The translations under genes and the position numbers were made by a program. Under the pieces are notes generated by a model. It had not been told where the DNA came from. It ran no database searches and saw only the letters and a list, made by a program, of their open reading frames with translations. A stretch of DNA of 64,000 bases, from positions 9,256,914 through 9,320,913 of the forward strand of contig OX438749.1 of assembly GCA_949316235.1 (NCBI GenBank), written 5' to 3'. Positions 1-11,742 of the stretch are shown here, one piece after another (within the stretch, counting starts at the first letter, position 1; each line of letters starts with the position of its first letter). Source of the DNA: Oegoconia quadripuncta (Eukaryota > Arthropoda > Insecta > Lepidoptera > Autostichidae).

Positions 1-2329
1 CACTTGTGTAAGTGAATTGAGACTAAACAGATCAATATCCGAAAAACAAACGCTCGCACATACTGTTCCATTTTCAAATTTAAGAACAACATTTAAAAAT
101 ATCACTTCTTTTTAAAATATCTTAAAAAGTATGCATTCAAACAAACGCTGTCATAAACTGTTCCATTTTCAAATTATAAATTATTTATTTTTGTTTTTAA
201 TTTGCCTTCTGTCTAGCTTACAGAGGACGTATTGAAATACAAGTTTTATCATTTCATCTACACGTGCACTTATAATAAGGAAAACTATGTTAGTACCTAT
301 TTTATGAAGTGGGTACTTATTTACGAATAATCAATGCTATCTTTGGAATGATAATATCGCTACTTTTCGAACGTCGTCGGCAATAAATAACTTTCTTGAA
401 ATTTGACTCAATCATTTTATGTTGTTCCTTTCTTTTAAAATACTATGTTACTTAGGCAGAGTTATTATTTTTTAGCTATTCTTTCGATTGGCATCATAAA
501 AGTAGGGTGTTTTTTTTTTCACATTTAAGTCGGTTCGATTCCCAGCCGAAGCAAGTAATTTTTAGAAAATCTATGAATGCAGAATTACTAACTTTTAAAA
601 ATAACATAAAGTCTTCTTTGAGCAAAATTCACTATCTACGATATTTAAGGTACTTCCCCTTCATGTCCCATAACTTTGGGACGCCCTGTATATGTTTTAA
701 TCATATAATACCCTATTTTTCTCAAATCTGCAATGTTTTATTTTGTCAAACTAGTAATGACGTCAATTTTGGGAGAAGGGGGGGGGGGTCATTAAGAAAT
801 GACGATAGGAGAAGGACCCCCCGGGTCTAAAATCTGAAAAAATCGATGACGTAATTTATGGACGGCCCCATATATGGTTAGCATATTGACTTACGTTCCG
901 TGTTATGTTTATGACTTATCACTTTTTGAGGTTAGTTAAGTTCTTGGATATAATATTTTTACATTTGACTTTTTGATAAAATTAGAAACACAGCTTTGGA
1001 ATTACTCAAAAATGCGGAAATTGATCGAAAAGAAAATAAATTCGCTAGTGAACGTGATTCCGTTCGTGATTTGCAATATAAATGATTATACTGGATATGT
1101 ATGACGTCATGCCCGTAAATGTCTTTCCATTTAGAGCAGTCCCTTGCTGGTGCACTTTTGCTCACTATTTGCTCTGTTTCAAACACTTCGTTTAGGATTT
1201 CAGAATGGAATTTATCTCTATCTTCTTATAATATTTTTCATATTTCCATACATTAACTACAAGGTTTACCCAGCAATAATTTCACTCACCGAAATCCTCG
1301 GGGTATCAATATTATTATTATTAAATTCTTTATTGCACACAAAAATAAAATATAAAGAACATTTAACATAGATGATGAAGTACACTTCAAGTACAAAGGC
1401 GGTCTTAACGCTGATAGCGATTTCTTCCAGACAACCTCCGTTAAAGAAGCTTTTTTAATAAGTAGTTGGATAGTGCAAAGTAAAAGCTGAATAACTTTTA
1501 ATATCAGTAGGTACATAGACGATACATATACAATATTTGTGTTGCTATACCGCATATTCCATGAACTTCCATTATTGGAGTGAAGAGTGTTTATTGGTCT
1601 GTGGAAGAACCAAATAGGGCCAAAGTAGTGTGGGAGATGACCGCTGGCTACGACGATTTACGTCATGCGGCTGACGACTGAAAATGACTAAGGGTCGTAT
1701 TAATACATCGATCTTGAGATTGAGATCGCGTCTCAGTCTCAATACTATTTTTTTGATACTGTTTTAATATGCAACCGATTCTCAAGCGTCAACTTAAGGT
1801 CATCTCAATTCTCAAAAATCTCAGAACGGTTTATTAATGTACGGGCAGACAGAAAGACAATGCTAAGCGTAGTTAATTAAAGTGAGCTGATGATGATGAT
1901 ATTCCGCTGTCAACATCAAATTTCACAAGTTCCAACTATTAGATAATCTTGAAAATTACCTCAAATACGAGTACCTATTCAGAACAAGGAATTTTTTGGT
2001 GTTAGAACTTTTCAAACTTATTGCAATGTCAGATACATGATATGAATATTTGTTGAATGTCAATTTAAATCATTGGAAATATTTATCTTTCAGCCAGTAG
2101 GTATGCTATTACCGCTTCGAAAACGGAAATTATCTGTGGGAAAAGACACAGTAAGAAACTAGGACGTCTTATAGGTAGTAGTTGACCATGTCCTGTATGT
2201 GTGTCACAGTTGTCGCTCTCGCTGGCTTAATAATACATAGAACTAATGTTCTATACTGCTGTTTGGCATTGTTAATATTTACATATAATTTTTGTAACTT
2301 TCACAAAGTAATGAACTATTTTTAATTGT
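1..2329. other. AT-rich sequence without a recognised gene
   Basis: Short frames here have no supported function. It contains a G-run at 779-788 and the dispersed repeat copy at 882-1025 described separately. Nothing else is supported. Confidence 0.5.
882..1025 (+). repeat. Dispersed repeat, copy 1 (partner at 6526-6680)
   Basis: It shares with 6526-6680 the ordered blocks TTACGTTCCGT, CTTTTTGA..TTAGT, TTGACTTTTTGAT and AACACAGCTTTG, ending near AAAAATGC. The two are in the same orientation with substitutions and small indels; the family is unnamed here. Confidence 0.6.
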
Positions 2330-2339
2330 TTGGGGAGCT

Positions 2340-2610
2340 ATCCAATTCCCCTATATGTAAAACGGCGCAAATATGCCGGTCTCAGTGGAGATCACCTATT
2401 TGCGCCGTTTGGTGTAGAAACGCTTGGGCCGTGGGGACCGGGTGCTCACACTCTTTTTAGGGAGTTATCTGAGCGTCTGGTTGATGCATCCCACGATCGG
2501 AGGGCTGGCCAATACTTTGGTCAAAGAATCAGCCTTGCTATACAGCGAGGCAACGCGGCCAGCCTTCTGGGTACCATTCCACCAACCAGAGACTTGGGGT
2601 TAGTTTTTTA
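2340..2610 (+). pseudogene. Retrotransposon ORF C-terminal fragment
   Basis: The frame around 2345-2600 reads YAGLSGDHLFAPFGVETLG and, further on, QRISLAIQRGNAASLLGTI. The FxPFxVETLGxWG and QRxSxAxQRGNAxSxLGT patterns recur in the C-terminal region of non-LTR reverse-transcriptase ORFs in many invertebrates. Nothing of the RT catalytic part is present upstream, so this is a 5'-truncated remnant. Downstream the frame runs into AT-rich sequence. Element family is unassigned; a domesticated fragment is possible but unsupported. Confidence 0.6.
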
Positions 2611-3618
2611 TTTGTGTGTTTTTTTTTATAATAAATTGTATAATTATTGTTTATAAATATTGTACAAATGTTATTAAAGCGTATCCAACTGCGGTAACTC
2701 CATACTTAAGTAAAATAAAAAAATGGGGTTGACTTTTTTTATTTGGCTAGCATTGGGTAAATATAATTTTTAACAGATTGGCGTTGATGAGGAATCGTGA
2801 TGTGCCACCTAGGTGTGAAGGGAATATAAATGTGGTTGTATAATAGGTAAACAGCACATGCAAAAACGTGAGTAATAGGTCAAATACTTGTGTATGATTT
2901 AGTTACAGCTTACTTAACGCAAATTTAAAATTTTAATTTTAGTTGTTTTAGCACAGTGTCGTGAACATACTAGTCCACTCCTTGATCAAACTTCTCTCAA
3001 ATCGCAATCTCAAATAAATAAATATTTCTTTAATTAAAATTTACGCTTGACAATAATCTGGTTTTTGAAGCTACCAGACGTTCTGAATTTGCTGTCTTTC
3101 TCTGAGAAGAAGCCAAGAGAACTCAAAGGTTGTTTTTTTAATGTCTTGAAATCAATATGTATTTTTTTAACTTATTGCATCAACATTTAACCTATTGGTG
3201 CACTAAGTTGATATTATCAGTTTGACCAAAAAAAGAGATGATACAACTGAAAATCTACACGTGTTGTAGGTGTAAATTACTAAGAAGTATTGCTCAAACT
3301 GATAACGTTTGGATTATTTTAATACTTATTGAGAAATTGTACAAACGGATGCTCCTAGAGTTATGCAAATTAAGAATAAATAAATTCTTGTGCTTTGGAG
3401 GCACCTAAACGTTAGGTACTTACCAAATGTGGCTATATCCTCCTTATCTGTAACGCGAACAAGGAAGCTGATGAAAGTAGAGGAGAGATTATCTCTTAAT
3501 TAGATCTCTACCAGGAAACCTGACGGACAAAGTTGCCGTGAGACATACTAACTTATACCTAGCAACTGTTTATGGAATGGCAATGGACTTTGTTAGAGTT
3601 CCGTTCGGTCAAAACTAA

Positions 3619-3756
3619 AGCCCAATTACAGAATGTAACTCAAGCAGAGATCTCCGCTTGAGGACAATTAAAAAGGGGCAGCTTTATGTTTGTATAGCGG
3701 CATCTCTTTCCAACTACGCTCAAGCGCAGATCTACACTTGAGCAACACTCTGAAAT
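3619..3756. mobile_element. Palindromic MITE, family 1 copy 1
   Basis: Terminal inverted repeats are ATTACAGAATGTAACTCAAG at the left and CTTGAGCAACACTCTGAAAT at the right. Each end also holds a self-complementary core (CTCAAGC..AGATCT..GCTTGAG). It has a close second copy at 11743-11893 and no coding capacity. Confidence 0.75.
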
Positions 3757-3974
3757 GTTCGCTAGATATTGGTAAAAATTACGCAGCTCGCTGATTGTGT
3801 ACACTTCAGTTGCTACTCATTGTATTAATAAAGTGATATCAGGTGTTGACGAATGAAAGGTCATCGCCAAATTCGTTATCCCCTTACACGAGTCAGTTCG
3901 TTGGCAGGCAAAAAATATTTACCACATTAAGGTGTATTATTCCAAGCACAGATTACATATTATGTAATGCAAAA

Positions 3975-4328
3975 AATATTATATATAAACTGTAGAATCC
4001 GTCATTTAGTCTTAGTTTATTGTATTGTATTGCATTGTATTGCTTTGAATTGTATTGTATATTTTTGTTGAAAATTATTAATCCAGTGAATTGTGTGTGA
4101 GTAATCCAGTGAAGTGAACCTAGTCATATCGTTGAATGCCTCTCGCTGGGTAATATCTGTGATTAGCCGTCCTGGAGACTAAATCTTTAATTTTTGTGAA
4201 CTAAACTCGTGCTCCGAACCCTGGACTCATATGTTGGTGATAGCTGTGCTGTGTTGATCAGAAACTGCTACGATTTTGCTTAACAACCTTGGATTTAGTC
4301 GGCGCCTATAGATGATCTCGGACATCTG
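3975..4328 (+). promoter_or_regulatory. TATA-type promoter and possible 5' exon
   Basis: A TATATATAA box near 3980 is followed about 28 bases later by an initiator-like CATTTAGTC, a (TTGTA)n stretch, then about 300 bases ending in a clean donor (CATCTG|GTGAGTTTG, junction 4328/4329). This could be an alternative first exon of the downstream gene, or promoter and leader of a decayed LTR element; no flanking LTR partner is recognised. Confidence 0.25.
4019..4060. repeat. Pentanucleotide (TTGTA)n microsatellite
   Basis: Imperfect repeats of TTGTA/TTGCA just downstream of the TATATATAA candidate promoter. Confidence 0.7.
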
Positions 4329-4530
4329 GTGAGTTTGCTTTTGATGGTACTTTCACTGAACTTTACAAAGTATATTATAACAATAACCAATTTATAAATA
4401 TTTAGCAAAACGCTAATTATGGTGAATGCTCTTTGTTGTGTACTTCATTCTAGAATTGTAAATGAGGCTTTAATATGAACATACAATATCAGTGGAGAAT
4501 TCCTGTCTTGAAGTTCTAGGACAACTGCAA

Positions 4531-4710
4531 GGCTACTACAACTTAGAGCTGTTCGAGTGAGAAGGAGTCGCGCGCGACATAGTCTCAGTCGTTTACAGCT
4601 GATTGGTTGTTGCTTGACAGCTGTCAACTTGACCGCTAGTCGGCTTTGAGAGATGTAGGCTATGTCGCACGCGACTCTATGTCACTCGAGTCGCGCTAGT
4701 TGTAGTAGCC
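4531..4710. mobile_element. Palindromic MITE with GGCTACTACAACT ends
   Basis: The left end GGCTACTACAACT is matched by AGTTGTAGTAGCC at the right end. Inner arms (GAGTCGCGCGCGACATAG and CTATGTCGCACGCGACTC) are also nearly complementary, giving a 180-base hairpin. CAA lies just outside both ends as a possible target duplication. Confidence 0.75.
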
Positions 4711-4839
4711 CAATTAGATAAGTAAAATTTTGAGAGAGGCCTATTGATCCAACTGGGATGGGCAGTGCTCGGGAAACTGCCCAACGTGTTCTTATCCAAA
4801 GCACCTCAGTGCTTAAAGACGAAACGGCGTGGCCTTACC

Positions 4840-5000
4840 TGTCACGTATGCATTTCCATATATTTCCAAAGGTGAATGTTGTTTCAAGCATAAAATTTTT
4901 AATATTTGGAACCCCCAAACTCTAATGTTTGGGAAAGGTATCCCAAACGTTAGAGTTTGACTATTACCACCCCATTTAGGGTAGAGGTCGTGACATTGTA
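4840..5000 (+). repeat. Dispersed repeat family 'GCATTTCCAT..CACCCC', copy 1, with internal hairpin
   Basis: It shares ordered blocks (GCATTTC, GGTGAATGTTGTTTCAAGC, TTTGGAAC, CACCCCATTTAGG) with copies at 8690-8835 (minus), 10310-10440 (minus), 36470-36680 (plus) and 58850-58990 (plus). Inside, 4917-4934 and 4941-4958 form an 18-base inverted repeat with one mismatch and a 6-base loop. Confidence 0.6.
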
Positions 5001-5065
5001 TGTAAAATGATGAAAACTCGTATCTATGTAAAATTAATGTAGTATCTTTTTGTACAGTCGCCAGT

Positions 5066-5142
5066 ACGACGACCGTAACGCGACCAATATAAAAATAGTG
5101 TGTGTAATAAGCGCTTTAAGGTAGAAGTGTTACGGTCGTCGT
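5066..5142. repeat. Perfect 14-base inverted repeat
   Basis: ACGACGACCGTAAC at 5066-5079 and its complement GTTACGGTCGTCGT at 5129-5142, with about 49 bases between. Probably a small MITE; function unknown. Confidence 0.65.
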
Positions 5143-5471
5143 GCTTATTGGATTGTCCTTCGAATTAATCACAATTTCTTTTTTTTTTTGTAAGTAGGTT
5201 ATTCATACTCTCACTTGTCTTCGAAAAAAAAATTAATCCTCACTGGCAGCTTGGAGGTGCGATCGATATGATTTTAGTTATCATCGAGGCGATATATAGG
5301 GAACTTCCTTTTCCTGTGAACGTTGGGCTCGGAATATTTAGGTTACTCGAATTTCAAAGTAGCCATGAAGTTGGCAAATTTTCAAAAAATATGGGTAATT
5401 CATTTGAAACTCCTTAATCCTGATTAAATAATCCTGATTAATTAATCCTGAGTAGACTTAGTTAAGGAAAG

Positions 5472-5607
5472 AGAGGAAGGGGAAGACCTAGGCGTAATTA
5501 CTTTGACCAAGTGAAAGAAAAGGTGAATGTCGGGTTAAGAGGTTAAAATGAGGGCGGAAAGTAGAAAGACATGGTCGTTTCTCCACCGACAAGAGCATGG
5601 CTCATAA
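5472..5607 (+). pseudogene. Non-LTR retrotransposon ORF2 3' end, frameshifted
   Basis: The first frame reads RGRGRPRRNYFDQVKEKVNV, then a second frame reads EVKMRAESRKTW and SFLHRQEHGS before TAA at 5605. This is the familiar last segment of insect non-LTR polyproteins (GRGRPxxxYxDQxKEKV..A..R..W..LHR). The switch of frame near 5535 makes it a dead remnant. No other part of the element is found upstream. Confidence 0.75.
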
Positions 5608-6117
5608 ATTGAAGAAGAAGACTTAGTTACTGTAGGGGTCGTATACCTGCGGGAAATGACCGCATATATCCGCAATAGGGGACAGAAAAATGTTGTATTG
5701 CGAATCAGAGTTTATAAAGGAGAGTTGATCACCGTTCATAATGGTTTACGAAAGAAAAATGGTTACGTTTCCATGGAGTGTGGATCCCCGAGCAAACTGA
5801 TACAACAGCAAAAGAGACACGAAATGAACTGATACTCCTCGTTATCAATTTTGAGTTTCTATCATTCGCAAGTCAGAAACCATAGAAAATTATAGAACAC
5901 GAAAATTTTCATAATTATTCTCTACTGGGGACACTAATAATCTGTATTTTTGGGTTTCACGATCGAATATCGAGTGTCGTTTTTTTAGAGAATTCAAGAA
6001 TCTCATAAACCTAAACATAAACTCAAGAATACCTTGTGGCGCGATTTTAAAATCATTCGCTTTTAAATGCCCATGCAAAAATAACAGATTCACGTACCTA
6101 TTTTTAAAAAGTCATAA

Positions 6118-6320
6118 AATGAAATCAAAATCAAAAATGTTTTTATTTCGTAAGTTATAAGAATAACATTTGAAATCGTCATGACATACCTACAGTTATC
6201 GCTCATTCACTAGGCAGTCTCCCCAGAGAAGAACGAGCAAGAAACTCCAGGGTTGCTCTTTTTAAATAAGTCTATACAAATACAATTTGAAATATCCAAT
6301 TGTAAAATTTATGATTCGAC
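6118..6320. repeat. Lepidopteran-type dispersed repeat (ATCAAAATCAAAAATGTTTTTATTTCG)
   Basis: It begins with a repeated AAATCAAAATCAAAAA stretch and contains GAACGAGCAAGAAACTCC followed by GGTTGCTCTTTTT, a combination typical of a common lepidopteran interspersed repeat. Shorter related-looking pieces are at 2030-2110 and 27170-27260. Confidence 0.5.
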
Positions 6321-6525
6321 AAAGAAAAATAAGAATAAAATATACTGGATAATGCCGAGCGGTTCATGTCCACGCATTCTTATCATCCAGATAGTTAGAA
6401 ATTTTATAATAGCCTTTGGCACATAGTTTGCGTTTAATTACACCTTCCTATTTCTTAATTAAATTTCCTACAACAACAACTACAATTTGCTACAAATAGG
6501 ACAGTGTAATAGAATAGTGTAATAA

Positions 6526-6680
6526 CGTATATTGAGTTACGTTCCGTTTTATCTTTAAGACTTACCGCTTTTTGACGTTAGTCTTAGTTCCGTACAAAAT
6601 ATTTTGCGTTTATTGGAACACTTGACTTTTTGATGAAATTGAAAACACAGCTTTGTAATTGTTCAAAAATGCAGAAAATT
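6526..6680 (+). repeat. Dispersed repeat, copy 2 (partner at 882-1025)
   Basis: Same ordered blocks as copy 1 (TTACGTTCCGT, TTGACTTTTTGAT, AACACAGCTTTG). It is longer by an insertion near 6590. Confidence 0.6.
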
Positions 6681-7119
6681 GGATACTATATTGCTAAAAA
6701 AATCTTTTCCGATCGTAATTTGGCGGAAGTTTAAAAAAATCGCATCGTTGGTAATGTAGTCTGCGATTAATAATATTTTCACTGCAATCTGAAACTAAAC
6801 ACGTTTACGTTCGTACTTGACTACGTATTTGACTACTATAATTACCATGTCAATGTCTCGTCAAAACGGTAATACAAACCGTCTCCCCAGCGACATCAAT
6901 TAGAGTAGCGACAATATGAACATTTCCAATTAACATTATATGCAAGTATGACTCGTAGATTGTCTCGAATTTTTTATAAGGATTCGTTACACGACAGGCT
7001 GCGTGTATTGGATACGCAAGTTAGATAACAGTTCCTCGGAAACATTCTACACGCCTTCCATCATCACACCTCGTCGTATTTATTTTTTACCGACTGCGAA
7101 TATACAAGTGTAGGATTTA

Positions 7120-7561
7120 GCGGCGTTCAGCCAGTCACCGTTTGGCCAACACACGGACGACATTCGCGTCTCGCGCGCGAGCCAAACGTTTTCCCGCCGC
7201 AACTTTAAAAGCGCGAGTTCTAAATTCAAAACATAAAGAGTTCCTTTCTCGTTTTCAATTGTTCATAAATTAAAGATGCCTAAAAAGAAATAAATCTCAA
7301 TAACAATTTAATTCTTTTGTGGTAATAAACGAATTTTCTGGAACATGTGCTAAATTGTGAAATCGTGCCGATGACATTGCGGGTTGCATACATATTGTAC
7401 CGTTTTCGCATACGAAATCTCTGTGATAGTATTTTGCTGTGAAACTTTTACATTTACCAGTGTATAGTTGAAACTTTTCTATTTAATTAATCGCGTTTCG
7501 TGAAATTCGTTTTCGCGAAGCAGTCACTAAAAATTTCTTTATGATAGGTCCATATATGAAG
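7120..7561 (+). other. Candidate 5' non-coding exon of the distal Kir transcript, with GC-rich promoter block
   Basis: From about 7100 to 7230 the sequence is unusually GC- and CpG-rich for this window (CGCGTCTCGCGCGCGAG at 7165, CCCGCCGC at 7193), with initiator-like GTTCAGCC near 7125 and no TATA box. About 430 bases on it ends in a strong donor (ATGAAG|GTGAGTTG, junction 7561/7562). The next good acceptor ahead of coding sequence on this strand is 25685. It is therefore proposed as the first, non-coding exon of the 633-aa isoform. The transcription start is a guess. It could instead belong to another transcript. Confidence 0.4.
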
Positions 7562-8250
7562 GTGAGTTGAACATCATTTGTTATCTTTATATTTTTAGCC
7601 TAGTTTATAGTCTGGGTTATCTTTAACAAGATAACTTTGTAATCACTCATTTAATAGAGTTGTGAGGCTAGTTGAGAATCAGATACAACTATTAGAAATC
7701 TAAATTACAATCTAATGTTAACTAAATTATTTGTATGTATGTATCTTTAACATAAAGGAGCGTATTCACAAAAGTAATCATCGCTGCGATTATCTCCGTG
7801 ATTCTTCGTAATATGTCCCACTGAAGCGCACCACTTAGCGGAATAGCCGTAATGTGAAAAGGCTCTATAAGTACTTAATTCAAATAAAACTATAACAAGT
7901 CAACAAGGAAGTACTTTTCTAAATAAAGAGAACGATAATACCTACGTCAAACTATAGTTAGAACGAGGCAAAGGTTTGTTAGGTATTTATGGTAATAGGT
8001 TTAACAGTATATAAAACAAACAATGTAAATTTATATGTAGCTACGTACTGTTGTAGTATTTAAACACATTGTCATAAAAATGCTTATCCTAGCCGGGAAA
8101 TAAAACAAGTTGCATGAATTTTAAAAACTAAGTACAACATACTATCCTTTACGCGCGCGCCTCCACCAGAATCAGTATATAGACCAACGTAATACATTTG
8201 AAATTTCGGGATAAAACATGTAGTTTAAAAACTAAAAAAACACGTTAGAG

Positions 8251-8512
8251 ATCCACCATTCACCTCCAGGCTCCATCATCAGATCCTTGACACCAACTGC
8301 AATATATTGGACTCGTCAAAACGAATCATATGAGCCCAAACCCGTGGGGTTTAAAGACACTGAAAAGTTCCACCATTCACCTCCTGGCTTCATCATCAGA
8401 CCCTCGACACCAAGTGCAACATATCGAATCATATGAGCCCAAGCTCGAGGGCTTTACTAGTAGCCATTGAAGAGTTTAACCGTCCACCTCCTTGCTCCAT
8501 CATCAGATCAGT
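8251..8512. repeat. Tandem repeat, about 110-117-base unit, 2.4 copies
   Basis: Units begin near 8251, 8368 and 8476, each with CCACC..CACCTCC..GCTCCATCATCAGA (GCTTCATCATCAGA in the second); the first two also share ATATGAGCCCAA. A related single piece (GGCTCCATCATCAGATC) is at about 48292. Confidence 0.75.
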
Positions 8513-8689
8513 TCCAAGATATCAGTTTATAGTATTGTCATCCGAACTACATATACATAGTTGTAACCAAGTTTTAGAAGTAGGTTAAAATTGACTTCCA
8601 AGATTTGTTAGTTACAAGTGAAGCTAATAAAAGCATGTTGAATAGTAATAATTGGTTAAATCGGTTGGTCCATAACATCATGCAACATT

Positions 8690-8835
8690 TCCATGCACAA
8701 ACATGCAAACTTTCGCATTTATACATACAAAACTTCACGACCTTTATACCAAATGGGGTGGTCAGGGATATCCCAAACATTAGTGTATCGGTGTTCCAAG
8801 CATTAAGAGTTTTATGATTGAAACAACTTCCACGG
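8690..8835 (-). repeat. Dispersed repeat family 'GCATTTCCAT..CACCCC', copy 2
   Basis: Reverse-oriented copy: CGACCTTTATACC, AAATGGGGTGGTC, GGATATCCCAAAC, then TTGAAACAACTTCCACGGTTCACTTT. Confidence 0.55.
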
Positions 8836-8977
8836 TTCACTTTACACGGATCGGAACTAATCGTTTTACTACCATAAATGCATACACAATCGTCGAATAA
8901 AAAGTGTTTTTTTTTTTAAATATAGAACACCAGTATTAAGGCGTTGATACTAGTAATAAACATGTTTGATTGACATT

Positions 8978-9270
8978 GGTGTCGATTCGAATGTACACCA
9001 ACTAAATTAAACTAAACTAAAACCAGTTTTGGAGTGGTGCCGTCGCATCGTAACATCGAGAAACAGACAGTGATGTCGATTCGGATGTACACCAACTAGA
9101 CTAAAACCAATTTTAAAGTAGTACTGTCTCTTTGTCCCTGGAACAGTACGATGCGACGGCACCACTCCAAAACTGGTTTTAGTTTAGTTGGTGTACATCC
9201 GAATCGACACCAATACTACTTTAAAACTGGTTTTAGTTTAGTTTAGTTGGTGTACATCCGAATTGACACC
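8978..9270. mobile_element. Compound palindromic element (order A-B-A'-B')
   Basis: Arm A (8978-9050) starts GGTGTCGATTCGAATGTACA and ends CCGTCGCATCG; its complement A' is at 9149-9212. Arm B (about 9073-9126, GATGTCGATTCGGATGTACA..AAAGTAGTACTG) pairs with B' at about 9212-9270. All four share ACCAACTA..ACTAAAACCA. The arrangement fits two related TIR elements inserted into or recombined with each other. Confidence 0.75.
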
Positions 9271-10309
9271 ACTGTCCAATCTAACCCATCGTCGTTAAAA
9301 CGTGCAAATCTATCGATGTTTTTTTGATGGAAAGTCCTTAGTCTTGTTGTGTCTTTTACATTACCCACGGGAAAACCACACCATATTCACACTTGAGAGT
9401 CATTCTGAAATACGGAGCTAATATAAGTAGAGTACCTTCTGTAGGTAAAGCTAGAAACAAGGATATTGACGAGATATACCTACTGCTAATAAGATGCAAA
9501 AACTTGAACCACATTTTGTGGATGTAGTGGAAGTTTGGTTGGTAACTAATTATATTTATAATGATATAAAAGTATAAATAAATGTAAATTTTAAAATATT
9601 AAGCGTAGAAAATGCTTCGTCGTCTGCATAATATAACAAAAGTCACAACTTTTCTTTTCATTTTTATGTTTTGCATTTCGGTTAAATTGCACCCGAGTGC
9701 ACTGTTATGTATGTTCATTAGTATATATATTTTTAATTTTACTTCATTAGAATAGGCAAACTGTATTTCCTCAAATTCTAAACAACGTCGTTTTCCAAAA
9801 ACATGTTCGGTATTGCCCATTCAATGTGATCATCCAACAAGTTTTTTCGCATTATCCTATGTTTTATTTATAAGCTATTACTTGTTATTGTTAATTCATT
9901 ATAGGTATCACGAATACGTAATAAAATAAATGTGATCTTGCCATTTCGGCTGGTCATTCGCAGAACTTGGGCCACACACCATACATCATCACAAGGTAAA
10001 GTTTTTTTTGTCAATCGTGCGTGAGTCACTGGTAGTATAGTCGTTGCGAGACAAGTGTAATACAGGTAGGCCTTATTACGCAGCGCCAAGGTGTTGAATG
10101 GATCTAAAATATTTTACGTTGGCGCCTCCACCGTACTACGTCATCCATTGACTCTAAAACTAAGGTAACGGTTAAAATCTATCAGATTCGTTTCTATTTC
10201 GTCATTATTATTTACGTAAAATTGTTTAGAAGTTTAACTGGTAAAGTTCTAAGTGTATTCTTAAAGATACATTTTTCATCTTGGGATGGAGCTGATATAT
10301 AAGTACACA

Positions 10310-10440
10310 TGGATGCAATTTTTTATGCACAAAAGCGCGACCTTTATCCCAAATGGGGTGGTCAAAGATATCTCTATATCTTTAAGCGTCTGGGTGTACA
10401 CATAAAAACGATTGAAGCAACATCCATAATTCACCTTTCC
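10310..10440 (-). repeat. Dispersed repeat family 'GCATTTCCAT..CACCCC', copy 3
   Basis: Reverse copy: GCGACCTTTATCCC, AAATGGGGTGGTC, AAAGATATCTC, then GAAGCAACATCC. Confidence 0.55.
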
Positions 10441-10498
10441 AAATATACTGAAATGTACACGTGACGCGTGCGTCTATATAAATATATACCGTGAAGTT

Positions 10499-10783
10499 GA
10501 ATTCGTGTAATTCCCATTAAATGGTGACGCCACTCTTGATTACGAGCAACTTTCGCCAAGAAACCATAGTCGAATTCGATAAAAAAAATTTCGATTACCC
10601 ATAAAAAGTAAACCATTCCGAAACCACCGAAAATTGTTGTCCTTCCATACTAAAAGTGGTTTCAGATTTATGTACTTTGTATGGGTAATGGAAAATTTTT
10701 TGTTCGAATTCGGCCATGGTTTCTAGTGGAAAGTTGTTCGTAATCAGCAGTGGAGTCACCAATAAACAGGAATTACACGAATT
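10499..10783. mobile_element. Palindromic MITE, family 2 copy 1
   Basis: The left end GAATTCGTGTAATTCC pairs with GGAATTACACGAATT at the right end. Inside, GATTACGAGCAACTTTC pairs with GAAAGTTGTTCGTAATC, giving inverted repeats approaching 58 bases. The interior (TTCGATTACC, ACCATTCCGAAACCACC, GTATGG) is shared with 60089-60250. Confidence 0.8.
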
Positions 10784-11742
10784 AAATTTCATCCTGTATA
10801 CGGATCTGTAAAAAAATTGATCCGTATATATTTCAGTTCATTCCGAGACGAAAAGTGAGTCTTTAAGCTGCATAGGCGGTCTAAGCGTCGCCTTTGCGTA
10901 TAGCATATGTTTGGTCGACTACTACTACTTATATACCTATTACAAGTCTGTGTAAACATAAGTATAAAATTTCGAGTATTTGCGTAACCATGACCTCTAG
11001 GCCTCTAGATAGCCAATAAACGGATATGCCGAGCGCGTTTAGCATAGACCACTGCGTTGTACCGGACGCGAATGGTTACCATTTCGTGATATAATCACAG
11101 AGTTGACATAACTCAGTAATTTCAACATAAAATCATGCAGACACGGTTGGTTTGTAATCGACCACAATGATAGTATTCAGTGGCCATATACCGCCTACTG
11201 CATTTGTATACGGCCATTATCATTTTTTGCACCCGATCGTTATTAATTTGTTGTTATTAGTGTCATCAAATTCGAGGTGAGTTCTTGACACCTGAATTTC
11301 GACAATACAATAGGGTTTAGTCCATCCAGTGGATATCCCCTCATTGGATAAATTAAGACTTCTTTTTAAATAGAGATTAAATAATAAAATCGCTCTGACC
11401 TGCACTTTAGCAGCCTAACTATAAATAATACCTACATAGCTTTGATAGGGGTTATATTCCAGAATACACGATTGTAAAAAAGTGGTCGCTTTTATCAACA
11501 ATTTTAAATTCTCGAAAATAAACGCACTGGACGGTTTAAGCCTTTTATTTTTCCTGTCAAATAAATCAAACTAAACTTTATTTATATTTTTTTACAGGTT
11601 GCCTTCATATATCATATTCAAATTAGTATTATAATTGAACAATTTAACAACACATAATATAAATTTGAATGTTTGGTTGCTTATCCCGAAGGACGATTAA
11701 CTAATTCCACGGAGCAGTGAGAGCAATATAATGAATATACTG

